From: Lycocorax pyrrhopterus obiensis
Taxonomy: Eukaryota > Chordata > Aves > Passeriformes > Paradisaeidae
Length of the DNA stretch: 64,000 nucleotides
Reading direction: 5' to 3'
Assembly: GCA_014706295.1 (NCBI GenBank)
Contig: JACSVZ010000007.1
Span: 2,272,543 to 2,336,542, forward strand
Under the pieces are notes generated by a model. It did no database searches, had not been told where the DNA came from, and saw nothing but the letters and a program-made list of their open reading frames with translations. Below, piece after piece: positions 12,701 through 22,235 of this stretch. Position numbers and translations under genes: made by a program. Each line of letters opens with the position of its first letter. Within the stretch, counting starts at the first letter, position 1.

Positions 12701-15700
12701 CAGAGGGAGTCTTGGTGGTGTTCATGCAGAATTTGAAGTGAGCTCCAGGTGAAACACACAGCCTTGTGTTTAGGCACTTGTATTTAGGGATCTGTTTTAG
12801 CTGACAGGGGACTGCAACAAACACAACCAAAGCCAGCTGCCATTGGTTTAGGGAGGCATAAATCAGAATCAGGCATCTTCCTCACTTGCAAAATGGTATT
12901 GAACACGAGGAGACGCACTCACACCTGTGCCAAAGGCATCCCAGCCCTGCATCCTGGCCCTGGAAGTTGAGCTGAACAGAGGCTGAGCTCCATCCATCCC
13001 ACCACGACTGGCAGGACACAGGGATATGTAATTACACACCTGGAAGTGCCTCCACACAGCCTCTGCTAGTGTTACACTGACCTAGTGCTGGGAGCCCTTC
13101 CAGCTCCTGGAACTGATGCTGCAGCCTCACACCTCGAGCAAAAGTGCTTTTTCCTTGCCCAGTGCCAGCACTGGGAACTGGCCAGAGCAATTCACCAATT
13201 TCATCCAACGCTGGATAATCCTGTGCCAGGCAGCTGCACCAAGGTGAATTACTCTGAGGACACAAGGTGCCTGCACACCTAAGTAAGTTGGATTTTACAG
13301 TGTTTGCTCTTTTTCTTCCACACAGGTGCTGGAGGGAACATTCCCAGCCGGTAGGGAAGCAAAGCATTACTGGCTGAAGTTACTGCCAGGTAACAGATCA
13401 AGGATGGCAACAACAGGACACTGCTTTAACTCAAAAGCATTACAAAAGCTCCCTTCTTTTCCTGACTGAAACAATCACACTCCTGTTCATTTTGCAGGTG
13501 TTCTGTAGTAGAAAATCTGTTAAATGTGACAGAAAAGGCTCCCACCTCCCTTTATTCTTCCCATTACATTTATGGAAAACACGAAGCTCTGAAAATTTTA
13601 GAGTTTATGTGGTTTTACACGATCTCCCTTTTGTTACACCAACTGAGGTATAAACGTGGTGTTTTCTTCGTGGTACCAGGACTTTCTGCATTTCACCAAA
13701 TACCAAGCATCACAACAAATCTCCCCTTAGAAAAGACTTAGAAGAATATTTTTCTTGGAAATCTGTATTTCAGAGTAAAACACCCCCATAATTTTTCTGT
13801 GCATTTTAAACCAGCTCGGGAGGTATGGCACACAGAGTGATGGAACTGCTCATTTTAACTCAGCACCAAGGTTTTGCCCTAAATGCAGCAAAACCCTGCA
13901 CCAGGACAACGCTGCAGTGACCTTGATTTAATGGCCAAGCTTTAAAGCCAAGCTTTAAGGGCAGCACACCTGCACAGATACCTGCAAAGGAGACATCTCA
14001 GCCACAAGGCTTCAGAACTAGTTACAAGGGAGAAAGATTTGTTACAAACATAAATCATCAACACCTCCTGCCACCAGCATCACTCAGATGGGCATGACCA
14101 GCACGTTTTTCCCCCATGATTAATTCTGGCCTATGGGAAACACTGCTGACTTTGGTTCCTTTCTTTTTCCCCATGGACACAGGTGAGGGATAAACTGCTG
14201 ACACTAGAGAGCAGCAGCAGAACAGGTCTGGTGGTTGAATCTGCTCAGCAATTCCTCTCCTCAGATCCAAAGGTTAGCCTGTTTCAAAGGCCCACTGAGA
14301 ACTGGACAGCAATTAACTCTGGAATATGGGAATCCAGCAAAAATTTAAGGCTGTCAAGTTACCAAGAACACAGAAAGTAAGAAAACCTTATTATTCAGGA
14401 ATGTTTTGATTCTTATTCTAACAGAACTCATGAAAGAAAGTAGCCAGAAGTTGATATGCCTACTTATCACATGACTTCAGGAATTATATTAAGAATTATA
14501 ATTTTTTTTTAACAGTGTAACATAAGCAGCCATCAACTCCTTATATAAAAAACTACCATCTGATTGAAGTACAATGGTATTTTAAATACTTGCATTACTT
14601 GTCACTGTTCACAGTTTGCTCACAAGAGCTGCTCTCTGATTTTAATGCAGCAGCACACCCTTTTTTCATTTTTTGGCAGTCTCTATCTACATGCATAGAA
14701 GAGCTGGCACAGCATCCAAATAGAAAGATCATACTGGATTTATTAATGCATGAAGCGCTCTGTTAATTTAGAAACATAAATTCAAAAACTTGAATCCTGA
14801 CTCCAGGGGAATCCTCTCACGACTTGGCATCAATCAAAACCATGTGGGGCCATTGCACATCCCAGAGCAAAGCTGGAACAAGCTCAGCTCACACACAGAG
14901 TGGTGCTGGCCACGGCAAGGCAAGGCTTATCACTTCACTTATCACTTCATCCCAGGGAAGCCCCATTCACACTTACTTTATCCATTCGATCTTGTTCCAC
15001 GCCAAACTTCCCTCCATAGCCATGGGAAGCTTTTGGTCCTGTTTGCAGCTCCCTCTCTTTGAGGTTCTGGTGTTCTTGGAATACATTCTCCCTCAGCTGA
15101 TGAATACTTTAAAAGACAAATAACCAAGCGGCAAGTTTTACTAAGGAAGTCTGAGCAAGTAACTTCATAAAGATGCAAAATATAAAGCTGATAAAAATCA
15201 TCTTAATTGGAAGTTGGATGACTTGTATTTTTCAAGCCCTTCCCATTTTTTCAGTGCACAAAACATTTCCTCGTATTTTGAGACACTGGATTTGTCCCAC
15301 TGCAAAATGTTGTTTAAAAAAAGAAAAGAACCTTGCTGGTTTTAAGACTAATGTGGAAGGGAACTCTGCTGTTTTAACAATCCATTACCTAGAATTGATT
15401 TGTGCCTGAAACATATTTTTTGTTTCCTCACGTCCTAATTTAAATTCTTCCCAACACTTTCTATTTCGATGGCAACTTTTCAGAACAGGGATCATCTCTT
15501 ATCACACAGTCCCTACGGCAACAGGGCTAATTCTAACAGAGCATTTCTGGACACTTGCACCTCCTCTTCCCAAGGTGATCCCTTAGATATGCAGGAATTG
15601 AACTGAGGGCAGGGCAGGCTAGGCACAAGAAGGGTAACCCAGGGTGTAATCTGCACCTTAAGCACTTCCCACCCGAGTTTTAAGCTTCCTCAGGTGTAAT

Positions 15701-16764
15701 TCAGCCAGCAGGAATCCCTCAGAACAGGGCAGAGTAACACTGATCCCTGAAGTAACCAGAGTTCAGTCTCCCTCTTCTGCAACAATCACACATTTCCTAA
15801 AACTGCTTTAAAGTTCAGTCTTAGGCACTTGTCCTAAGAAATGCAAGACTCAGGAGATGCATCATTTCTGTTTCACATATCCCTCTGTGATGCACTCATC
15901 TGCTTTTCTATCAGAGAGCTCAGTTTGTTACTTCGCCAGGGTTTCTATGAGTTTGGTGGTAGCAGTTTTCTAAACAAAGGGTAAGAATTAAGGGACCAAA
16001 CGCTTCCTTAAAGTACCAAACTGGAGCTGCTCAGATCCCTCAGCTTCTCCCCTGGCACTACTGGCTCTTGCACCAAAACTGCACAAAGAACCTTTCCAGA
16101 CACAGAGGCAGGAAAAATCACATTTCCAGTGACAAAGAAAGATTTAAGAGTCCCTACACCCTATTTCTGCTCTGAATTTCAGCTCTGAAGACACTGACGG
16201 ATTTGAAAGATCAGCAATCTGGCAAATAATCAATCTTCTACAGGGACTCTTGTTTTAATTATGAAGACACAAGTAACTGAGAACATGAGGTGATTAAAAG
16301 TCGCCTGGGACGGTGCCTATTAATACATTTCACAAGAGAGCTGCTTTACTTGATGTGCTCTTGGTGGCCGGATCCATTCACGGTTTTAGCTCCCCAGCGC
16401 TGTTCTTTCTCACTCACATCGTTCTGTGAAGGACACACATAAAAAGAGAGTTAAACACCCAAAGAAATCACTAGTTACACACATTTCAGAGCTCACAGCA
16501 AAAGCTTCCGGCAGTCAGTGAGACCACAAGGCTTAGAAAAGCAGCTTCACCGCCCCTCCACTTCCAGGGACCTGCTCCTGACAGTTTACTTCGCCAAGAC
16601 ACGGCCCCCACCCTGCAGAGCTCCTCTGGAACTGTCCCAGAACACGCTCCTGGCGGACCAGCAAACCCCAAAAGCCATACCACGAAGTCTGGATCCGTCT
16701 CCCAGTCATCAGCTCCGTCATCCTGGCTGATGGACACGGTGTGGCCTGCAGTAGCCTTCCACAT
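589..16764 (-). CDS. CTTN: Cortactin, complete coding region in 16 exons
   Basis: Cortactin is a cytoplasmic, cortical actin-binding protein that activates and stabilises Arp2/3 branched networks and is a Src substrate. Sixteen minus-strand exons with matching phases join to 1662 nt, i.e. 553 residues plus TAG (the human protein is 550). Domain order: acidic region with DDW (1 to about 80), 37-residue repeats (about 80-318, six full plus one half), helical segment (about 345-391), Pro/Ser/Tyr-rich linker (about 392-495), SH3 domain (about 497-551) ending [10 protein letters not shown]. Joins: 16681-16764, 16350-16423, 14977-15106, 12306-12416, 11568-11622, 10953-11063, 10006-10116, 9629-9739, 8252-8362, 6550-6605, 5974-6043, 5315-5463, 2251-2340, 1969-2158, 1002-1073, 589-725. 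All introns are GT-AG except the one after 8252, which starts GC. The start ATG is the first codon after the exon 2 acceptor. Lies just downstream of PPFIA1 on the same strand, as in mammals. Assignment is certain; exact boundaries are read by eye. Confidence 0.97.
1002..1073 (-). CDS. CTTN: CTTN coding exon: start of SH3 domain (ALYDY)
   Basis: 72 nt. Encodes an acidic Tyr-containing lead-in ([11 protein letters not shown]) and the SH3 signature ALYDYQ. Acceptor CTCTTCAG, donor GCTG/gtgagc. Separated from the last exon by a 276-bp intron. Confidence 0.95.
1969..2158 (-). CDS. CTTN: CTTN coding exon: Tyr-rich linker
   Basis: 190 nt, starting with the GAT of the Y-E-D motif completed across the junction. 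Contains many tyrosines ([34 protein letters not shown]). In mammals this segment carries the Src-family sites Y466/Y470/Y482/Y486. Sequence diverges from mammals but keeps the acidic-Tyr character, expected for a disordered linker. Confidence 0.93.
2251..2340 (-). CDS. CTTN: CTTN coding exon: Pro-rich linker with PLYE site
   Basis: 90 nt, 30 codons, phase 0 on both sides. Encodes [14 protein letters not shown]... and ends SSPLYE, matching the human Y421 context SSPVYED. Ser/Pro sites fit the known ERK/PAK-regulated S405/S418 region. Followed by a 92-bp intron. Confidence 0.94.
2341..5314 (-). other. CTTN: CTTN intron (about 3.0 kb)
   Basis: No exon, RNA gene or intact element seen. Holds a short CR1-like fragment near 4405-4440 and some A-rich runs. 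Open reading frames on the plus strand here have no recognisable protein content. Confidence 0.8.
4405..4440 (+). repeat. CR1 LINE 3'-end fragment
   Basis: The stretch ending TCCCTTCCAACCCAAACC followed by ATTCCATGA closely resembles the terminal segment and octamer of avian CR1 retrotransposons in plus orientation. Only the 3' tip survives. Confidence 0.7.
5315..5463 (-). CDS. CTTN: CTTN coding exon: alpha-helical segment
   Basis: 149 nt. Encodes [20 protein letters not shown] and the continuing [20 protein letters not shown] pattern, i.e. the charged helical/coiled-coil stretch after the actin-binding repeats. Donor GAG/gtcagt; first two bases complete a Val codon. Confidence 0.96.
5974..6043 (-). 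CDS. CTTN: CTTN coding exon: repeat-to-helix connector
   Basis: 70 nt encoding [23 protein letters not shown] (written in two parts), equivalent to human NASTFEDVTQVSSAYQKT. Acceptor GATAG, donor GCTG/gtaagg. Confidence 0.94.
6550..6605 (-). CDS. CTTN: CTTN coding exon: terminal half repeat
   Basis: 56 nt encoding the half repeat [19 protein letters not shown]. With the 55-nt exon at 11568-11622 it sums to one 111-nt repeat unit. Donor AAG/gtaagt. Confidence 0.96.
6606..8251 (-). other. CTTN: CTTN intron (about 1.65 kb) with a GC donor
   Basis: The minus-strand 5' end is GC rather than GT (plus 8250-8251); the 3' end is a normal AG at 6606-6607. A short CAG-rich run lies at 7411-7432. No exon or RNA gene seen. 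Confidence 0.75.
8252..8362 (-). CDS. CTTN: CTTN coding exon: actin-binding repeat 6
   Basis: 111 nt, one 37-residue repeat starting [18 protein letters not shown] and ending HESQQ. Phase 1 on both sides, so skipping it keeps frame. The following base pair is GC (AAG/gcaccg), a non-canonical donor. In mammals the equivalent exon is skipped in the SV1 isoform. Confidence 0.95.
8941..8972. repeat. (AT)n low-complexity repeat
   Basis: Alternating A/T run interrupted by one TT, inside a CTTN intron. Confidence 0.85.
9629..9739 (-). CDS. CTTN: CTTN coding exon: actin-binding repeat 5
   Basis: 111 nt, [19 protein letters not shown] then [18 protein letters not shown]. The Cys and WDH variant of the repeat is shared with mammalian repeat 5. 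Donor AAAG/gtacag, phase 1/1. Confidence 0.96.
10006..10116 (-). CDS. CTTN: CTTN coding exon: actin-binding repeat 4
   Basis: 111 nt, [19 protein letters not shown] then [18 protein letters not shown]. Repeat 4 is the segment reported to be critical for F-actin binding in mammalian cortactin. Phase 1/1. Confidence 0.97.
10953..11063 (-). CDS. CTTN: CTTN coding exon: actin-binding repeat 3
   Basis: 111 nt, [19 protein letters not shown] then [18 protein letters not shown]. Repeat lysines follow the family pattern targeted by acetylation in mammals. Acceptor AATGCAG, donor GAAGG/gtgaat. Confidence 0.97.
11568..11622 (-). CDS. CTTN: CTTN coding exon: second half of repeat 2 (55 nt)
   Basis: Encodes [18 protein letters not shown]. 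Starts in phase 0 and ends in phase 1, so it is the adaptor between the phase-0 exon upstream and the phase-1 repeat exons downstream. Confidence 0.95.
12306..12416 (-). CDS. CTTN: CTTN coding exon: end of repeat 1 and start of repeat 2
   Basis: 111 nt in phase 0: [18 protein letters not shown] followed by [19 protein letters not shown]. It is offset by half a repeat compared with the downstream exons. Confidence 0.96.
12417..14976 (-). other. CTTN: CTTN intron (about 2.6 kb)
   Basis: No exon, RNA gene or recognisable repeat seen. Confidence 0.75.
14977..15106 (-). CDS. CTTN: CTTN coding exon: end of acidic region, start of repeat 1
   Basis: 130 nt. Encodes [26 protein letters not shown], then [17 protein letters not shown], the first half of repeat 1. 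Acceptor TTTTAAAG completes a split Asn codon; donor AAA/gtaagt. Confidence 0.96.
16350..16423 (-). CDS. CTTN: CTTN coding exon: N-terminal acidic region, part 2
   Basis: 74 nt encoding [25 protein letters not shown] (in two parts), highly similar to human [20 protein letters not shown]. Donor ATCAA/gtaaag. Confidence 0.96.
16681..16764 (-). CDS. CTTN: CTTN first coding exon: start codon and Arp2/3-binding DDW motif
   Basis: 84 nt, 28 codons. ATG (complement of 16762-16764) directly follows the acceptor TGTTGCAG. Encodes [20 protein letters not shown] then WETDPDFV; the DDW motif inserts into Arp3 in the known complex. One residue shorter than the mammalian QDDAGADDW stretch. Donor GTG/gtatgg. 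Confidence 0.96.
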
Positions 16765-19502
16765 CTGCAACACCAGCAGGAGAAGCAGGGTCACGCTCCA
16801 CTCACGTGCCAGCTCATTTGATTCATGCAGGAGCTGACAGAGGAGACGCAATCCAAAATTCCCAACAGAGTATGTTATTTAACCACATCACCAAAAGCTG
16901 TGCTTGCAGTGAAAACAGGCTGGACCATTGGTGCTCAGGCTGTCTTCTCAAGCTGGCTTAAAAACCTGTTTAACTCTCCCATTTGCACTGTAAAAAGATT
17001 AGGAGCAATTGCTGTTTCAAAGAGAACAGTTTCACCTTTCTTTGCCCAAATTAACACTTGTCTTTTGTGCACTCAAAGACTTCTCCTCACCCAGGTTTCC
17101 AAGCCAACACGCACCTCCAAAAACTGCTGCTAATTCTGGATCCTGTGCATACAGTTAAGGGGTAGGAATAGGTGGGGTTTTATTTCCCCAGGCATTAAAA
17201 ATGGTGAGCACAACATTGTTCTTCACCTGCATTACACCTGCACAACCTCCTCTGCTGTGCAGTGAGTTTCAGCACAGTGACAGAAATCCCAGCAACTCCA
17301 AGAACTTGCACACAACCCAGACGTTGCTCCAACAACAGAGGACGGGAGTGTCCGTGTTCCTCGGGTCACCCCTTGTGAGACACGGTGCACAAAAACTCAG
17401 CACCTCGTCTGGCTTTCAGGAGAAACAGAGGGCGGCTGCTGGAGCACTGACAGCGGGAAGCAAGGCTCATGAAAAAGGCAAACAGTGACTTCAAGAAAGA
17501 GGACCCAGCACTTTCAAGAGGTTAATGATTTGGGACCTCTCACTTTCTGGAAACCTTATCCCCTGTGGAGTATCAAGTTGGATGCTTTTAATCAACACTT
17601 CTGAATGCAACTAGTTAGCAGAATTCCTGATCTTCCTGGTGCTACTGGCTGGATTTTACACCCTTTATTCTATGTAAATCAAAACAAATGAATTCTAGAA
17701 AGCAAAACTAAAACATCAAACTACAAGCTGCCTGTTCTCCCAGCTTTTTCAGACTACGCTTCAGAGAAAAGATTTTTCTTTGATATTCAACTAGAGTTCC
17801 ATTTTTTAACATACCATCATTCTGTCCACTTACCTTTATCCTTCTAGTTAAGAATAGATTACAAAGGTAATTATCACAGGCTATTTAATTCACACAAGCA
17901 TAATTCAGTGGGTGGGATGAAAACTCCCTCTTAACCGCATAACTAATGATCTCTGGGTAAAGTCCGCAGCTCGTTCTGTTAGGCTTGTTCTGCAGCCTGG
18001 CAGAACGAGCTGATGAGCCAGCTTTATGGAGCATTTCAGAAGTTTCAGGACTGGTAACGTGAGTGGGAACAACTGAAAAACTGATAGTCAAACACCAGGG
18101 TAGCAAATGCTGGAGTAGCCTGGAAGGAGGGTGTAAAAGCAGAGCAGGTGACATCCTAACACAGTATGAATACCTTTCCCCTCATGGTTTTTTGGGTCTC
18201 CCATCCCTAAATTCCTCTGGCAGTTAAGGAACTAACCTTTATAATAGTACTTCATATCCAAAAAACCTGTGAGACTACGAGTTTATAACCCAAACTTTTA
18301 GAACATGGGTATTTTAACAGCACCCTTAAAACACTCTGTCTAAAGCCTTCTCTCACGATTGTGTCTGTCCTACTCTTTCCTACTAAAATCTGATCTCTTG
18401 CCAAAAAAAGCCCCAAAACCCTTGGGAAGCAGAACCCAACCAGCTCAAGAATGAAATTCAACACAGGTCCAAGTTCTTTCTAACTCCTCCAAAGAGGGAT
18501 GTTTCGTATCCATCCTTCCATGCTCCACCACACTGTGTAAGATGTTTAGGAATAGAATTCAAGCGACAAGAGCTGAAGCAGAGGTACATCTGTGTATGGC
18601 GAATTTCTATATGCTTTGTGCAAAACACAACTTTTTTCCCCCCAAGCACTTGTTTCTTATGCTCACTTGATTGATGTACTTTGTTCATTCAGCTGTGCTT
18701 GGACATTTCAAAGAACAAAAGCTGGATCCTTCAGTCTAGGTTTCATTGCTTCCTCCTCAAGCTCTCACAAACAATAGTGCAAGGAAGAAGGATTTCACAC
18801 GCACCCCCGTGCAAAATCCAGACTCCACCACCACGATTCTTTGCAAATCATGCGCATAAACGCCAACATTCTTCCACAGCTCAACCCTGCATTCTATGAA
18901 GTGAATTCCACAAGGAGCAAAGCAGCCCCAGTGACCAAGGCTCCCAGGCCACAGCTTGCAGGAATCAGCCTGGTTTCCGCCCGCTATTCCAGCACCGATT
19001 CCAGGGCAGAACGAGCAGAAACACGATCTATTCATGACTCACTGGCTCACGTGGTCATGATTCCTGAAGGAAGGAGCAAACGCTACGGTTCGAACACAAA
19101 CCCAGGCTAAATATATGCCTCGAATGTATGCGCTGCTATGACTAATCAGCACACACATCATCCTACCCAGCACCTTTAGCGGCACCCTCGGCAACTCCCC
19201 GCTGCCTGGGCCTAGGGACGCGCTCCGGGCAGCGGCAGCCGAGGCTGGGGCGCAGGTGAGCGGAGCCGGGCAGCAGCTCCCGGGCCGGCCGGGGCCGCAC
19301 GGCCTGAGCCCGGCACCGAGGGCAGGCGGCTCTGCGCTGAGGGGCGCCCACGGCAGCGGCACCGCCGCTGTGGGGAGCCCCCGCCGCAAGTTCCCAGCTT
19401 GGGAGTTGAAATAAATTTTTTTTTAAAAAAAGGACACCGAGTCGCGCCCGCCCCCGTGCGCGGAGCCCGCGGCCCGGCTCCCCCCAGCCCCGCCGCGCTT
19501 AC
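16765..19502 (-). other. CTTN: CTTN intron 1 (5' UTR intron, about 2.7 kb)
   Basis: Separates the non-coding first exon from the ATG exon. The distal part (about 19.15-19.5 kb) is inside the CpG island and contains an A/T-only patch near 19411-19433. Nothing else recognised. Confidence 0.7.
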
Positions 19503-19765
19503 TCTGCCTCTGCCGCCGCCTCCTCCTCCTCCTCGGCGCTGGCTCCCCGCCGGTGCTTCCCGGGCTGGCGGCGGCTGCTGCTGCTGCAATTTCCGCTTCT
19601 CCCGAGCTCCCACTTCCTCTTCCCGGCTCCAGGTGGGAGCGGGACGCGCTCGGCTCCGCTCCGCTCCGCCCCGCCGGGAGGGGCCGCGCCGGCCCGGCCC
19701 GGGAACGCCGCCTCGCCCCGGGAGCCTGCGGGGCTCTCGGACAGCGGTGAACGTTCATTTCTGGA
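19150..19765. promoter_or_regulatory. CTTN: CpG-island promoter of CTTN
   Basis: Very GC- and CpG-rich block standing out from the A/T-rich surroundings. On the minus strand it contains an ETS-like AGAGGAAGTG (complement of 19611-19620) and Sp1-type GC boxes (complement of about 19663-19675), with no TATA box. A strong splice donor follows at 19497-19502. Typical TATA-less housekeeping-type promoter; the exact transcription start is inferred to be about 19620-19760. Confidence 0.8.
19503..19640 (-). other. CTTN: CTTN exon 1, non-coding (5' end approximate)
   Basis: Purine- and GC-rich leader ending GGCAGA/gtaagc, a near-consensus donor in the correct position and strand to splice to the ATG exon at 16764. 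The right boundary (transcription start) is not determined by the sequence. Confidence 0.65.
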
Positions 19766-22128
19766 GCCGCAGTGGAGCTGCTCCTTCCCCCGTTCCTTTC
19801 AGCCGCTCCAGAAATGCACCATCGGGAGTTTTAAAATGGCCACAGGGGAGTTGTTGGTGCAGTTTTTGAACATCGTTTTTTTGATGTTAATACTCACTTT
19901 TGCGCCGTCATGTTTTGGAAATCGCATCTTCTCCGTCCCCAGGGGTTTCCATCACTTTTTATCAGTGGGCGAAAGGTTCCCCCGGGGCTGGGGTCCCGGA
20001 TGCCAACATGGAAACAACGGGGTTTTAAAACGCTGTAATTGGTTTGCCCACTGTTTGAGTCTTCTGGAGGAGGGAAAGGCCCCCAAGAACGCCATTTCTA
20101 GCGAAAAACATTGCAAATAAACACACCAATTCAAGCTGTAATAAAGGGCAAGATAAACACAAAATCCAGGTGAACATAAACACAACTTAATTCCAAACGT
20201 AGCCAGATCACGTTACAAATAGGCTCAGTTACTTTTTCCTGGATTAAAAACAGTGAGATTTACCCTGTAAACTGAATAGAGCATATACGAAAAACTGGGC
20301 TGAACTTATTCTCAAAAAGCAGTGTGCTAGAGGAGAACACAGGTGCAGAGAACCTCGATCCTTTGGGCATTACTTCTGGCTGCCCTGTGTACTTCTGGAG
20401 TCTTCACCTGTCCCTCCACGTACAGGTAGGAATACCAACCACATTTATATATCACTTTTCACCCATCTGTTCCAACATCCCATATAAAACCACAAGGTAC
20501 AGCTATCTAAGTTAACTACAATTGCCCTTTCCCCCCACCAAGCCCCCTACTATTAACAAAAAATGAAATTACTAAAATGTAGAATAATTTGTGCACCAAA
20601 GCTACACCCCTGACAATGGGAAGTCAAAAACTCATTTTAAAGACAAAGTGACTCTTTAGTTTCTTTAAAAAGTACCACCCCAAACACAGTGTCAGTTTTT
20701 ATTTACCTGAAAATTAATTTTGCTGCCCCTCCCCCTCAATCTTTAGCCTACACCAAGTTCCAAAAATACATTCTGCTTTGATCTACTGTACCTGTTCTCC
20801 AAATCTCAGCATGATAAATCACCACTTCCCACAAGAGACTGCTGTAGCAGTTTAAAAGACAGAGTTAAAACATCTGTTTTGAGATTCCCCGTGCTTTAAA
20901 CATGCAAAAATTGCAAGTTTAAAGTTCACTCAGATAATTCTGAAGCATGCAGACAGAATGCACAGTTTAATTTTTACAGCCCTCTTTCCAACTGAAGCTA
21001 TTAAAGACATTTGGCAATTTACAAAACGTTGTATTTAATCAAGTGTTATCTAAAGATCACTGTAACAAACGCAGGTGCCTTTTCCATGTGCAGTTTTCTT
21101 TCAGCAGGGTGTGTGGGAGTTATTAAAATTGAGCAGGACACGTTTTTCTGGATTTCTCCAGCACAGCTCTGCTGCGTAACTCAGAAGGAAGTCACCACAC
21201 AGTTTTGCCAGTTCGTGAAAGCTTTCGCCATTTCACTCATTTATTCTACCTCTCATGTCAGTTCCATTGTTCCATAACAGTTAAGGTTTTACAGCCTCAA
21301 AATTATAAACGCATTTTCTGTTCACATTTTACAAGTCTATCCCGCATTGGTTTCACTTTTGAGAAGCAACAATACATGACTTTGAACACCTACTATCACA
21401 TCAGTGACCAGCAACGCCTAGGCAAGGTTTCTCTAAACAGCAAAGTTTAGCTGAGCAGTGAGTCAGGATTTCCTTCTGCAGTTCCATTTTAGTTTTTTTC
21501 TAGAAAGATAGATTCTCTGAGAATATAAAAGAGACTGCAAATGAACAGACAGCAACTCGTACAGACAAGCCAGACAAACAGAGATGCATTACTGAACAAG
21601 GTTTAGAGCATCCACGGCAGTGTTTCTCCAGGCACTCCGCATCCTGCTGTTGAAATATGCTTCACTACTGCTTCCAGTATCCTGCAACTTTATCCTTCTG
21701 TCCTCTACTCAATGAAACGGTTTACAAATATATCAAAATTGACATGAACAGCCCTATTGTGACCTTATTGTGCATTGGCTCCCTCGACTCCTATGCTTCT
21801 CCCCAAATATCACTATGGTCATGATCTCATTTTATTACCAAAGCAACTGTTGCTGCTGTCTAGAACAGCACTTCCACCTTCATCACATGGACCAGAATAC
21901 ACTGAAGTTGTGTGACAGGTCTGGTTTACTATTTTAAAAAGCAAATCATGGCTATAACTATGAGTAGAAGTAGGCAATAAAGCAGTTTTTTCCAGAAAAC
22001 TGATATTAGTGCATGTGAACTCGAACAATTCCAAAGAAAATGTCACATCGAATGGAATATTTTTGCTACTGGAGAAAGGTCATCATTTGAAACCAGATCT
22101 ACAGGGCAGCAAACAATCATTAAGATGC
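19766..22128. other. Intergenic region between CTTN promoter and PPFIA1 3' end
   Basis: No coding exon, RNA gene or repeat recognised. A/T-rich. Reading frames present on the plus strand just beyond the CpG island show no known domain. The left limit is the CTTN promoter; the right limit depends on which PPFIA1 poly(A) signal is used. Confidence 0.55.
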
Positions 22129-22235
22129 TTTATTGACAATATCCACTCACTGCAAAAGTTTCTGCCTGCATACAATTAGATCTTAGCTTTTCCATAGTGT
22201 TTTACTGGCAGTGGAAAATGCATCAGTACTTTATT
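22129..22235 (-). terminator. PPFIA1: Candidate PPFIA1 polyadenylation signals (paired AATAAA)
   Basis: Two canonical minus-strand AATAAA hexamers (complements of 22230-22235 and 22129-22134) about 100 nt apart in A/T-rich sequence. Placed here because no PPFIA1 exon lies beyond them; usage is inferred. Confidence 0.4.

Noticed and set aside
19399..19869. 156-codon plus-strand frame across the CTTN CpG island
   Set aside because: Pro/Ala/Gly/Arg composition is what GC-rich DNA gives by chance in any frame; overlapping frames on both strands are equally open.
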